From Alitta virens (taxonomy: Eukaryota > Annelida > Polychaeta > Phyllodocida > Nereididae), in NCBI GenBank assembly GCA_932294295.1, contig OW028582.1, positions 7,064,188 to 7,128,187 of the forward strand: DNA of 64,000 nt, written 5' to 3'. The notes under the pieces were generated by a model, which saw nothing but the letters and a program-made list of their open reading frames with translations, was not told the origin of the DNA and did no database searches. The stretch's first letter is position 1. Every line of letters begins with the position of its first letter. Of this stretch, positions 12,671 to 24,355 are shown one piece after another. Made by a program: the position numbers and the translations under genes.

Positions 12671-13416
12671 TTTTACATTTCCCAGTCAATTAAAATTTCA
12701 AATATAAGAAATTTAAGTTTTTTTGACATCTACATATCACCTGCTTGTGAGGGAAATTCGCGTCAGATTGATAATCATTGTGCAACTTCACTTGGAATGA
12801 GGAACTCCTAGAAATGCGTCAAATTTCATGAAACTTCACCAGTTTTATATTTATGATACACCTCACCTCCTAAAATAAGTTAGGCATGATTGCTTCACAA
12901 TTTCTGAAATGAGGGGGAACATACTTGCAAAATTTATTTGATAAACGCTATTCATACAGTTATTTCATATGGTAACCATGGTGACACACAAATACTCATA
13001 ATTATATTCTCATATTTAGAAGTAAATACACAGCAATGGGGAAGAATGGTGGAACATACCAACTGAAGGCCAGTCATTAAAATTTATAATTAAGTATTTC
13101 CTTGATAAATGTAGTTTAATAAACCGAAGTGTTTCAACCAATGGTGTCAGTTTTTTTTTTTTTTTTGCTTTTGCTGCGGGATTAATGTGACCTTTAAAGA
13201 GGAAGTGGAATTCTGCACTGCAGACAGAGCACATGACGATTTTTTGAGAGAAATAATCTGCTGACTTCCATCTAATATGTAGGTCAGGTAAGCCATGTCA
13301 TATGTCAAAAGATTCTTTATGATCTTCTGTTCATTTTGAAGCAAAGAATTTCCAAAAAAATTTAAAATGCTTGTTCTGGCTGTTTCGCAATGCATTTCGT
13401 GATTCCGTCACACCAG

Positions 13417-13570
13417 TACATGGCCAAATGTGCCTCGTGCGTTTTCCATTAGAAGGATAAACGCATGGAAAATGTATGGTTTTTAGCTAATTATAATGAG
13501 GCAAAAACCATGCATTTCCATGCGTTTATCCAAACGCATGGAAAACGCATGTGGCACAATTGGTTATGTA
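13417..13570. mobile_element. TACATGGCCA-ended palindromic MITE, copy 1
   Basis: It runs from TACATGGCCAAATGTGCC to GGCACAATTGGTTATGTA. The interior is built from repeated ACGCATGGAAAA and TTTCCATGCG words in both orientations, so the element is nearly a full palindrome. It is 154 bp and non-coding. Confidence 0.75.
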
Positions 13571-13825
13571 GATATATCTATGCTTTCTTTTTCCATATCA
13601 TTAAATCAAACTGTTCTAGAAGTATCTTTTTTTGTGTTAATTTTACTATATTTTAATTGTATTATTAGGCTTTACAATGAATAACTTAATCCAAGTCAGT
13701 TTATTAAAAAAATACTGTGACAGAATCACCAATTCATTGTCAAAGTGTGACGGATTCACAGGTTATCATTAAACATGACACAAATTTATGTCTTATTATT
13801 TTCTATTGCAGGACCAAGTAGCAGC

Positions 13826-14222
13826 ATGGCTAAAACCCCCGCCGAGAGACAAAGATTAAATTATCCAGTTCTACAACAGGGATGATATTTCGCTAGTTGA
13901 ACCTGGTAAAGCGGACACAATTTCGATCAAAGGAAACGGAAGCATATCCATAAACAAAAATCGAACCACGATGACCTGGGATGAAGCTTTCACTTCGTTC
14001 AAAATGGAAAATGATAATGATGTTGGACGGTCAATGTTCTGTTCTCTTCGCCCAAAGAAAGTCTTGCTGGCAAAAGATTTGGCACATAATGTTTGTGTAT
14101 GCATCACTCATGGGAACATAATACTGCAACAAGAAATGTATACATATATTTCCCTTTACTCACAGGAATTTCTTGAGACATATGTCTGTATTCTAAAAAA
14201 ATTAGAAATGCATGACAAATGA
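13826..14222 (+). pseudogene. Relic of a repetitive invertebrate protein (RPK-VLL-HNVCVC motif)
   Basis: After a possible acceptor (TTCTATTGCAG at 13811), one frame begins MAKTPAERQRLNYP. A shifted frame continues FYNRDDISLVEPGKADTISI, TTMTWDEAFTSFKMEN, SMFCSLRPKKVLLAKDLAHN and VCVCITHGN to a stop at 14222. The order 'PGK-D', 'TM-EAF--FK', 'F--LRPK-VLL' and 'HNVC-C--H' matches an uncharacterised protein seen in many copies in cnidarian and mollusc genomes, probably mobile-element derived. One frameshift near 13865 and the lack of the usual downstream part indicate a remnant. The assignment is by remembered pattern. Confidence 0.45.
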
Positions 14223-14774
14223 TTGCACTACATGTCAAGATAGAAAATTATTCAGCAACCCTTTAGAAGGCAAGATCTTGGCTGTGAACGACCAAATAAA
14301 ATATTTTCAATGGGAGAAAAATGACACCTGTAGGTTACCTTGAGAGAGAAACTCGCACTATTGCACTGTGTGCTGCAAGATCTTGTTATTAATATGCAAA
14401 GGGAGAATTTCAAAAAGGTAGAAAGCCATAAAGGTGACAATTATCTATTGAAAACTGCACAGAAACTTGGGTTTCAAAATCTCTGTACAAATGGTGATTC
14501 AGTCTCGCTGGAATTCATGGACAATGTGATCTTGGACATGAGATTTGACTTTTCCTGGTTCTGGGCCTAACATGCATGGTGATATCCATGTCAGCTTCTT
14601 CGGCATCAACAGACCACTGTCTACTATGACGGCTTAATGGCTCACCAGATTAATTATTCGCGTGCATTTTGTTATGATAAATGAGGGATTGCTTTAAACA
14701 TCCAAAATGTGTTGTCATTCATGATCATGCAATTTTTGCTATTTTGTAATATTCTGAAGCATCAAAAATATTGC

Positions 14775-14925
14775 TAAATGTATACCTATTCTCAGTCATA
14801 AGGGATTATTTTCCATACCTAGGCCTATTCCAAAGAACCAAGAATTGGGGATGGATTCCATACCTATTCTCAGGAATAAGAGATGGATTATTTCCCATAC
14901 CTATTCCCAGGAATAAAGGATGTAC
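14775..14925 (+). repeat. Degenerate tandem repeat (CCATACCTATTCTCAGGAAT)
   Basis: Three to four imperfect copies of a unit containing CCATACCTATTCYCAGGAAT and AAGGGATGGATT lie in a row, about 500 bases upstream of the dynein light chain ATG. It is non-coding. Confidence 0.6.
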
Positions 14926-15020
14926 ATGGATAGAGGTCACAAATTGCCCTCAGGGTAAAATTCAAAAATTTAATTCCAAAAATCTATTAAGGACTGTTTT
15001 ATTGTTTGATGTCTATTCTG

Positions 15021-15055
15021 TGACGTCATCCATTTAACAATGTGTAGTGACGTCA
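15021..15055. promoter_or_regulatory. Two CRE/ATF palindromes upstream of the dynein light chain gene
   Basis: TGACGTCA occurs at 15021-15028 and again at 15048-15055, about 370-400 bases before the ATG. Two further copies lie at 15792-15799 and 16003-16010 in intron 2. The octamer is the established binding site of CREB/ATF bZIP factors. Whether it works here is inference, because the same octamer also occurs inside transposon-like repeats elsewhere in this window. Confidence 0.3.
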
Positions 15056-15425
15056 TCTTATTGTCTTATTAATCTGCTACGGTCGTAGTGCCCCTGTAGC
15101 TCTGTTATTTTGCCATCTGCATGGAAAGATACCTTTTTCCAAAAATATCAATTTCAGGAATTGTATGCAAAATTTCAGCATATTCATTTAAGTAACATTT
15201 TAATGCTTACGTTGTCTGCCCCTTTGCTTTTTCTTTTTTTCAACATTTTCTTTGTATATTAGGTGTTATTTTTCAATTTGAATGTGATTTGTAAATGTGT
15301 GGTGGCGCCACATGTTACCGGCACTGCAGCGACACCTGGTGCAGTTAAAGCTGACATGCGCAGTGTTCGTAGCAACCATTTCCTGTTTCATGGTTTAGAA
15401 GTTTTGACGTGCTGGAGAAGCAAAA

Positions 15426-17580
15426 ATGGTAATTATTCCTTGTTTTATTCGTTATTTCATGTGATACATACCGCATAAATGCTGCGAAACAGTCAATTCT
15501 CACATAACTGATGGGGTTTCATTCGAATCGGTGGGTGAAGCTGTTACTAATTCCGTTGAAATCCCAAATCTGAGCAGCTGTCATAACTTTGTTTTCCTGT
15601 CAGTGTCAGATGGTCCAGTAAATATATTCTAGTTATGCTTCAGTTTAGTCTTTTTAATTGCAGTCTGAGGTAGAAGAAACCTTCAAGCGGATAAGCCAGT
15701 ATCCTGGCGTGGCTGGCATAGTGATCATCAATGCTGAAGGTAAATATGACACTAAAATGTAGTAAAAACTTTCGCAGTCAAACTATAGTAATGACGTCAC
15801 AACAGCGCTACACTGACCTTCCCTGTCCACTCTTTAGGACTCCATAGACTTGGTTTTTTTTTATTTAGAAAAGGCAATTGTTATTTGAACTCTAAAAACT
15901 ATGATTTTGGTCAATGATACTTTATCGCCATTTTGCACTGAGAATTAAGGGAGAATATATATAGACACCAATGACATCACAACACATGATGTAGTTTCGT
16001 TATGACGTCATTGCTAGTGCCTCGTTTTCATTTTTTTGATCTCCCATAATGTATTGTTTACATAAAATGGTGCCGTCGGCAAGGACAGATTTCTTGCCTA
16101 ACAACATTAAACTAGCCTCACGTTTGTTATTATGAACTGATGACAACCATTTCTCATCAAAAACCGTAGAGAAGTGCATCTAGTTTAGTTAGAAAACGTA
16201 ACTTCAACACCTGTCAGCTGTACTTGGGAAATAGAACTACTGTGAAGGTTTTTAAAGTAAAATCGGCTCATCTAAGACTATCTAAAATTATTATTTGGAC
16301 TGGTTTCCAATGCTTTTTGTCTTTTGAGGCTCAAGCAAAGGAATCCATATACAATTGATATATTCATAAATTCATTAATCTAATCCGATGGAAGCGAAGC
16401 AATGGTTATGATAACTTTAAACTATTGTGATTTATCATGTATTATTTTGCATTTACAATACATTCTTGGAATGATCTGCATAACGCCTGAAATATGTATC
16501 AGTCACAGGGACAGACTATATTTGCACGTGTGTGACAGGATTTCAACAATTTTAAACGATTGTGCGACTTTAAAGTGATATTGTGAATTTCCATGTAAAA
16601 ATTATTTTTATTTCACTTTCCAGGTATTGCTATTCGTTCGACACTTGATAACGCAACCACAGTTCAATACGCTGCCTTAATTCATCAACTGGTAACAAAA
16701 GCCAGGACAACAGTGCGGGACATTGACCCCCAAAATGACCTTACCTTCGTCAGACTGCGAACAAAGAAGCATGAAATGTTAATGGCTCCTGGTGAGATTA
16801 TTTTGTATCTATACAAATTTGTTCCTTCTGCAATAGCTTTTCTCCTTGATTACACAGATATGCATGGAAAATGTATTATCCTGTTGTGGAATATTTAATT
16901 TACATATTTTTCTATCATATCTTTAATAGTATGGTACAATAACACCCAATCACCAGCAAAATGGAGGGGGTGGGGGTGTTATAATTTTGGACCTCTGTAT
17001 TTCTCTTGATGCTGTGACATCAATAGGTCTTTTTAGAATTTTTTATGAGCTTCTAACAGGGTATCCACTGGACAGGGAAAACAGGGAAAAATGGCAAAAA
17101 AAAATTCCCTGCATGGAAAACACAGGGAATTTTACTTAAAATCTTGCATATATATATATATGCAAAACAGAGAGATAGAAAGTACACTGTTTACAGCTAT
17201 GGGTGATTTCTAGTGCATCTTCAAAATTTGTTTCTGACTTTTATATGATTGATTGAAAAATGCCATAACCATGATAATGCAATGTCAAATGGACCATTTA
17301 ACTTGTCAATATCACAATCTGTAATTAAACACGCAATTATGGTACATGGAGGTGAAGGTACGGCTATTTTGGGTGGCTGGAGGCTGTCATAAGCAACAGA
17401 AATAGTCACAGAAGATATCGGGGAAAATCTTGTACAGCAGGGAAAATACAGGGAATTATATTTTCAAAATTGAGTGGATACCCTGTTCTAATTGTATATG
17501 GTGTGAATAAATGTTTGTTATATTTCTTTTCAGACAAGGATTACATTCTTCTAGTTCTGCAAAATCCTAGTACCAACTAG
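15426..17580 (+). CDS. DYNLRB1: Roadblock-type dynein light chain (four coding exons, complete)
   Basis: Roadblock/LC7 subunits bind the dynein intermediate chain as dimers and act in cytoplasmic dynein and in ciliary transport. The coding exons are 15426-15428 (ATG only, followed by GTAATT), 15664-15739, 16624-16791 and 17534-17580. All introns are GT-AG, and the joined frame gives 97 residues, against 96 in the human protein. The single Roadblock/LC7 domain fills the protein. Visible family blocks are [20 protein letters not shown] (residues 3-22), DNATTVQYA (35-43), [11 protein letters not shown] (58-68), [17 protein letters not shown] (74-90) and the C-terminal QNPS. The start follows CAAAA and is forced because the next exon opens with S-E-V-E-E. 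Intron 3 carries an inverted-repeat element, and TGACGTCA sites lie upstream of exon 1 and in intron 2. The DYNLRB1 versus DYNLRB2 choice is not resolved for an invertebrate. Confidence 0.95.
17056..17486. mobile_element. Inverted-repeat element in dynein light chain intron 3
   Basis: The ends are ACAGGGTATCCACT and its exact inverse AGTGGATACCCTGT, flanked by TCTA on both sides (17052-17055 and 17487-17490). Inside, CAGGGAAAA-type and TTCCCTG units recur near both ends. It is 431 bp and non-coding. The superfamily is not certain. Confidence 0.7.
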
Positions 17581-18002
17581 TATAGAATTCCATGGCTGTT
17601 TCAATTAGTAAATCTCTTATTTATATATTTTTGCTTTGATATTTGAAATGTACTATTTACGACCAAATGGCACATTGCTAGTCTTCATTAATGAATTGAA
17701 GTATTGAGATGTGCCACTGCTGAGAACATGTCCCATTCAACGCTTGCTTGCTTCAACTTGTACATATATAATCTTTATTTAAATCTTTTCCAAATTAAAA
17801 CATGCATTTCAAATTGTTATCTGGCAGGATATGAACCTGTGAAGTCTTATATGAAAAGAATTGCAATTACCTGTGGCTGAGCCCATAATCTAATTCTTCT
17901 GTACTTTGTTGATCTGTAAATCACTTCGTAAGTCTATGCTATTGAATTCTGGTTTAGGATTATTGATTTGGTCCGGAGTTATGTTTTTGTTACTGTCTGT
18001 AT

Positions 18003-18008
18003 AATAAA
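18003..18008 (+). terminator. Poly(A) signal AATAAA of the dynein light chain gene
   Basis: AATAAA lies 423 bases after the DYNLRB stop, and the intervening 3' UTR is AT-rich. An earlier ATTAAA-like variant near 17796 is weaker, so this is the likeliest cleavage region. Confidence 0.5.
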
Positions 18009-18157
18009 TGTAAATTATAAAACATGCTTGTCAATGTGTCATCCATGGTTTTCATGATTTAGTTACCCAGGGGTCGTAGGATCCACATTATACAGTTAAA
18101 GCTGGTGGATTATTTTAATAAGCTATTATTGGAATGCACTTTTAGGGTGTTTTAGTT

Positions 18158-18860
18158 GAGGCAGCTGGGTGGCCTAATGTTTAAGGCATCCGCCGATTTC
18201 ATATTGGCCAAACCCCGGTGAAATTCCAGGGTTTGATCCCTGGCCCAGCTCTAATCATGAGTTACATCCCAGCTGGATGTCCATCGCATGAGATGTTGAA
18301 TTTAAGGTGCCTTGTACTCGGTGTCTGCTGAGCTAGGCAAGTGAAAGACCCTACCCATCGGGTAAATGCAGGGGCGTCAATTTCTCTTGATGGTTGGGGG
18401 GGATGCAGGCCTACTTTGTCTGTCCCACTGTGACTTTCCCTCACTCGTACAAGTAGTAGCAGTTAATGCGCGGACACTGGCCAAAGTAAATTAATGGTGG
18501 ATCACTTATGCCAAATTTAAAAACTTGTACTGATATGTGATATCAAGTGTAAAGCTGTTTACCAAAGCACAAATGTTCCAAAACCAAAGTGTGAAAAAAT
18601 ATTCATTCGTGAATTTCAGAGGGGGGGGGGGGTTGGGGTATGATTGCATTGATCATCCCCCCCCCCCCCTTCTCAGAAAGTGGGTGGTATATATCCCCCA
18701 CATCCCCCACATCCCCCCCCCCTGAATCGACGCCCCTGGGTAAATGTGTAACAGGGTGTGGACTCCAAGCCTTATCATCATTACATCTACCTCTGGCAAG
18801 TTGACATTCAGAAATTGTTAGCCTGCGCAGCATGTGACTTTCATTGTGCTTATATAAATG
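18158..18860 (+). mobile_element. tRNA-derived SINE, split by a hAT-like insertion
   Basis: The head looks like a tRNA. AGCTGGG near 18163 can pair with CCCAGCT near 18244. TGGCCTAATGTTTAAGGC resembles an A box with a D arm, and GGTTTGATCCC is close to the B box GGTTCGANTCC inside a CCAGGG/CCCTGG hairpin. A body with no coding signal follows. The body is interrupted at 18369-18738 by another element. A functional tRNA is unlikely because no proper anticodon arm can be drawn. The 3' boundary is approximate. Confidence 0.65.
18369..18738. mobile_element. hAT-like non-autonomous element with 8-bp target duplication
   Basis: The element begins CAGGGGCGTCAAT and ends with the near-inverse ATCGACGCCCCTG. 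It is flanked on both sides by the same eight bases GGTAAATG (18361-18368 and 18739-18746). An 8-bp duplication and CAGGG-type ends are typical of hAT transposons. It is 370 bp, contains long poly(G) and poly(C) stretches and has no coding capacity. Confidence 0.85.
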
Positions 18861-18869
18861 CCGTAATAT

Positions 18870-20270
18870 AGAATGCCAAAGTGAACGTAAATGAGTTTGT
18901 GGTCTTAAGACTACTCGCTAAATCTGGCACTGAGTACGTGATGTAGAAAATGTCTAATTTATCCAAAGATGCAAATTATGATCCGAATAAAAGATTAAAA
19001 AAGTAAAATATAAGAAAAAATAGGACGACATTGACTGAACATTTTCGTATTCATCTGATGATTGTTGAACCACTACTTTAGAACTATTTGAATGCACTAA
19101 TAGTGTGGATTTAATTACGCCAGCCTCAATTAAAGAAGTATGTGTTGGAAGTGTTAAGTTTCTTTAATAGAAGTGAATTTACGCTCAGAGGTTCTACCAT
19201 CACAAGCCTATCTATGAATGACAGAGAGAAGGCATCGGATAAGTGAACTTGTCTTTGCCCTCACTTAATTAGTTTGGGATCGAGAGACTTCCTTCAAAGA
19301 GCAGTATATGGGCTTCGCCTGTAGAATTTATTTTGCTGTTAAGTGCCTTTTCCACCAGATGGCTAAACGTTGCCAGTAGATATACCCATAGGTTGCAGAC
19401 CACTAAAAGATTTACTTCTATGATTTAATATACTGTTGACAGCCACAAAAATACTAGCAACTAGGTTTGAGTTATTTAACTAGCATCAACAGAGTCATTA
19501 AACACTAAATATTAATTTAACATACCTCCAAAATTTCATTTTGCACAATTTTAGGCCAAAGGTGGCCATGCTTACAAAGGAACACCCGGCCACTTATTCT
19601 AGTTCAGCTCATTAAGTCCAATTTTTGCAAGCCTTACAATGATTTTAGCATTAGTTCCCACAAATTATCTATTTTAATAAAGTCCACACACCAAATAACT
19701 AGAATTTGTACAGTATTATTTCCTCAACCAACCACAATTCAGCACATAAGACCAGAAGCCACCTTGTGTTCATGCTCCGCACCACAGGCCACTTCAGTTA
19801 GTGGTCTGCTGCCTTAATTAGTCATTAAAATTTACGATTTCACCCAAGCTGGTCCATGGGGCCTTTACATATTGTAACAATTTAATGTCTTTCACTTCCA
19901 AATGTAATTTAGACAATCTTACGAAAATTTCCAGATTTTTTCTTCACACACAGCTGACATTATACCTCCTTTGGCCTTCAGATAGCAAAAATTTGCTTTG
20001 CTTTGGCAACAGCATGCCCAAAACTGCAATTTAAAACACAATTCACCTGAGAATTCAGTATAGTATTAAGGTTCAGAAGTCACAAATGACCAAAAACTGG
20101 ATATCTCTGCCGTAGATTTAAAGCAACATTTCAATATGCCGTGCAAGTGAATATTCAGAAGTATATCACTTCAAAACTGATTTAATCTAGTTAACTTTAT
20201 TATTTTTATTTGCTAAACCTCTGTGATTAATATAATCAAAATTATTGGCTAAAAAAAAAGTCTGCACTTT
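18870..20270. other. No gene recognised
   Basis: AT-rich, with no convincing open frame or inverted-repeat ends. It lies between the SINE at 18.2-18.9 kb and the LINE piece starting at 20.3 kb. Confidence 0.4.
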
Positions 20271-20279
20271 TTGTGTATT

Positions 20280-20832
20280 ATCCACTCTGGCAAATTTCCA
20301 GCCTTTGGGTATGAAGTTAGTCTGCAGAGAGGTTTAATGTTGGTGCACGTGCCAGTATGTCAGCACCAAGACTCAGCAATTTACTGTTCATACCAATAAC
20401 ATCAGTTGAGGATGCAAGACCTAGGTTTCTCATATGTTTGTGAACTGAAGCAACAGTAATGTCTTTTAGTTTAAACTGACGATCGCTAACTGGGTCTTTC
20501 CATGGTGGGTCAGTGACAGATGGAAGATTTTTAACAGTTTCTGCACCTATCTTATCAGGCTAAAGTGTTCATTGTATTCTTCTGCAGAAAGTTCACTTGG
20601 AGCTGCAGATTTATAGTCATTACCTTTTTAATCTGTTAATCAGTTTCCAGGTTTCCTTTGGTTGGTTAGCAACTTGAGAAAGTTCATTTTCATTAAAGTC
20701 ACGTTTGACCCGACGAATAGTTGTTGTTTCAAGTTTATGTTTAGCATGATCTCGTTCATACATAAGTTTTATAATGTCTGGGGTACATCTTTGTTTGAGG
20801 CACCTTGTAACCATGATTATTGCAGAGGTCAA
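20280..20832 (-). mobile_element. LINE fragment: endonuclease-RT linker and start of RT
   Basis: The minus strand reads LMYERDHAKHKLETTTIRRV, KRDFNENELSQVANQPKETW and KLINRL. After a frame change it continues with PSELSAEEYNEHFSLI, and after another ITVASVHKHMRNLGLAS with GMNSKLLSLGADILARA and PKGWKFAR. This is the usual order between the endonuclease and the first reverse transcriptase blocks of Jockey/CR1-like LINEs. It carries several frameshifts and ends after RT block 1. Confidence 0.75.
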
Positions 20833-20988
20833 TAAATGAGGTTTTAACAGATATGTAAATATTATAATAGGTAATTGTAAAATAGACAGAGAAAGACTAA
20901 ATAGAAAAATATTTGATTAAGATATTAGTAAATGTAGAAATAATTGGTCACTGGTCACATGAGTTTAAATTTTTTTTGCTAAGTAGGA

Positions 20989-21610
20989 ATGGTTGAACTA
21001 TTGCATAATTATTTAGAATGTGATATTAGACTGCCTAAATGTAAAATAAAACAGATATATTGGGAGAATTGGGAAACTACTAGATATAACAAACCCAAAC
21101 TAAGGTATTACAATATTTATAAGATGTCATGTTCATTGGAAAAGTATATTACATGTAATTTACCCCGTATTCATAGATCATTGTTAGCTCAATTTAGAGC
21201 AGGGATATTGCCAATTAACGTCGAAATTAGAAGATTTAGTAATGTTCCACTGGAAGACAGGGTTTGGTAATTATGAAATTCTGTTACAAATAATATAGAA
21301 GATGAATTTCATGTACTATGTGTATGTAATGTTAATATAATATTAGTAACATCGATAGAAATTGAGTTTGATGATTTTGAAAAATGTGTGTGTATTAATA
21401 ACGAATATCAGGTGCAATTGGCTGACTTTTTGCTGAAAGCTATGGAAATAAGGAAATGTTCAGTTCCTTTTTGTTATGTAGACATCATATATATGTATAA
21501 GCACTGAAATGGAGTGACATATAAGCCCTTATGGGGCTGGGTGGTTTATGTTTCCACGTATGATGTTTGTATTGTTGTAACCCCATGTCAATAAAGATAA
21601 ATATAAAAAT
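20989..21610 (+). mobile_element. LINE C-terminal region and 3' end
   Basis: The frame reads KPKLRYYNIYKMSCSLEKYI, IHRSLLAQFRAGILPINVEI and RRFSNVPLEDRVW, then in another frame NIEDEFHVLCVCN. This is the C-terminal zinc-knuckle-like region of LINE ORF2 proteins, where cysteines and VEDEFHxL follow. The same region occurs on the opposite strand at 37606-38037. An AATAAA followed by an AT-rich end near 21590-21610 gives a plausible LINE 3' terminus. Stops make it inactive. Confidence 0.7.
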
Positions 21611-24355
21611 ATATGCATTGGCAATGCAATTTTTTTATCTGCCAATACAAACTTTGTGCAGAATCCAAATTGGAACGATGTCGGATCTGAGTGTATAAAG
21701 TTGCAGTAGAATTTTGTTTGGTTGGTGGCTTTTATTTTCAAAACTAGCCAAATGACAACTGGAATTTGTAAAGTACATATTTATTTCGGAATATTGCATA
21801 CAATTTCGGGATATTGCATACATTTTCGTGATATTGCATAAATGTGTTTTCAATTGTATTTTTCGTTTGTGTAGGCCATCTTGGAGATAATGCTATTTCA
21901 CAGAGTACTGTACATTTCATCACACTTGTTATGCATAGATAGCAGTATTGGCAACTTGCATGACAGAGAAAATCTAGCACTGGAATATTTGATTTCACTG
22001 CATTTATATTTCAAAACCTTCAAATAATATTTACACAATCATTTGCTGACTGAAATCATTTTATATTACATGGGAGTACTAGAAATTTTACAAAAGTATA
22101 GACATACTTACAATGCAAGGGAAATTTCACTGTCTGCCAACTACAACTTATTAAAAAGAGACCTGTACCAGACTTGTGTGATGGCATATTATAATAGCAA
22201 TTATAGATAATGTAGAAAAAAAGGTTTAGTAGGATAAGGAGAAATTATACTCTTCTCTTTAGATGATATAAATGATATATCTTATAAATGATAGATATAC
22301 ATAACAAAAAGAAAAACAAAAATTCCCTGGTTTCCCCTATAAATAGCCCAATATGATTCTGGAAATGTTCTCAGTGTATGTAGGTCATGTGCTGCATACA
22401 ATTCCATAGTAACCAGTTCAATTAAGTCTTAAATATGAATTTATGCATTTTGAATGTGGTGACCAAGTACGTTTTGCCAAAATTAGCTGAAACTATGGTC
22501 ATACAGCACACTCCCCCAAACAGAGCTAGTATTCCTTATAAGGTCAATCCTAATATGGGCATGCACAAAAAGTGATGACAAAACTTCACCAGGCATGTCC
22601 TCAACACTTTAAAACTGATTTTACGTGCCGTTCAATGTACTTTTGATTTAGCTCTAGTCTGAGCGTGCAAAGGTTTTAACCCATCACAGGGCACATATAG
22701 CTTCACCGATGTAATAGATCTACATTTCATATTGTATGCAGCTAGACAGTGAACAATAAACAAAAATTACAATGCGCAGCGCAAGATCATCCAGTTATAA
22801 TATTATGTGACTGGCCTCACAAAAGAGCCACAATTCCTGAATACTCAATCATCACCTTACGCTTATCCTCAATTCATCCAAACATGTTGAAAATTAGCAA
22901 TGTTTGCACAGATTTGTGGTAACAACAACTGCACAGCCTCCTTCACAAAAGCATAGGTCAGAGATGTTTAAAAGCACTTGCAACAGCAACCAGCTCTCCA
23001 CAAATGGACCACACACCTGCCTCAACATTTTGTCATATTCCCACTCACAGGATCTGAAATCTCAGGACAAGCAGTGAACATTTTCCCCAGATGATTCCAC
23101 CTTGGTAAGCTGCCCATCAAATATGCCAGATCAATGCGTCCGTAGTGCAAATTGTTTTCAATGTCCTACTCTTCTGAGTAAGCAACACTTACCACCTCCT
23201 CACTTGTCCAGTCCTGCATTAAAGTGGTGAATTTCTGAAGGACTTAATGTATGAGATTCAGAAGTCTCGCCAGGAGAAGAAGAAAAAGAAAGGATGGTAA
23301 AAAATGGTGACATCAAAACGTATTCCATGATGTTGTTTTGCCAATCCTGTAGAATCATGACGAAACTGTTCCACCCGGTGAAGCTGTAAAACATTCAATG
23401 CATGTCAGATTTTTGTAGTAATTAATGCACTGGAATATACCATGAATGTTCTCCAGATGCAGAGAAGACACACAGCTGGAGAATATTATACAATGGTTAC
23501 ATGTGAGACATGAAGATATGTACACTGCAAAGAAATGTCAATGTACAACGAGGCCGATAGGCCGAGTTGTACATAACGTTTGAGGGTACATATCTCATGT
23601 CTCACAATGTTGCTTGCTTGGTTTTGCTCATATCAACAGCCTCAAGCTCTAAATAACTAGATAACTTATAAATTTACTGCTAATCAACATTCAAAAAGTA
23701 ATTTTCCACAGCTAATGTAATAGAAATTGATGGGCCACATGATATATATAGTACCTCAGCTTAGTTACATATTGAAACCAGAGCAATATCCAAAATGGCC
23801 ACTGGCAGCCATCTTGGATTTATGGTTTAAGTGCCTGAAAGCTTTCATAATACTTTCACACATGGTTCCATCCAGATTCATCCATTGGGGCTAAAGGCAA
23901 AGGTGCTTCTTTGGCCAAATGTTGAAATATTGATTTTATAGGCACCATTTTTAAACTACCGCCATCTTGAATCTGGCCATTTTTCAAGGTTGCTCCATTT
24001 GCTTGTTACGTGATGTGCACATAGCTTTCACCTATCTGCTGGACTATAAGGAATCCTCTTTTAAAAATAAAAAAAATTGATTCATATTTTTTCAGTCACA
24101 CCGTAGACAAGGAGGTGGTGTTGGCTGCCTTGTCAACAAGTCAAGTTTGAAGTCTATGAAGAAAGACATACATGATATCAAAATTACAAATTTGTTATAA
24201 ACAAGAGATTAGTACACATGCAATGTTATAAAAGGACATGAGTGGTTGTGTGTTTGCATTGTATGGCGAATATATAATAGTAAAACTTTAGTTACATAAT
24301 CTGTGTTATACAGATATACATGGTATTGGGTGCGACAAACATTGCGTGTAAAACA
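21611..24355. other. Desaturase downstream region, no gene recognised
   Basis: This lies downstream of the desaturase stop, and the 3' UTR presumably starts here on the minus strand. I found no clear minus-strand AATAAA within 600 bases of the stop. An imperfect triple repeat with core GATATTGCATACA/AAA lies near 21790-21840. Sequence at 23780-24000 has opposed GGCAGCCATCTTGGAT and CCGCCATCTTGAATC words. Confidence 0.35.

Noticed and set aside
15370..15400. Full RFX X-box upstream of the dynein light chain
   Set aside because: Only one half-site (GTAGCAACC) fits. The other half does not match the consensus at any allowed spacing.
18160..18255. Possible tRNA gene
   Set aside because: The acceptor-like stem and A and B box-like motifs are present, but no proper anticodon arm forms and the T loop deviates. 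A SINE-like body follows, so it is better called a tRNA-derived SINE.
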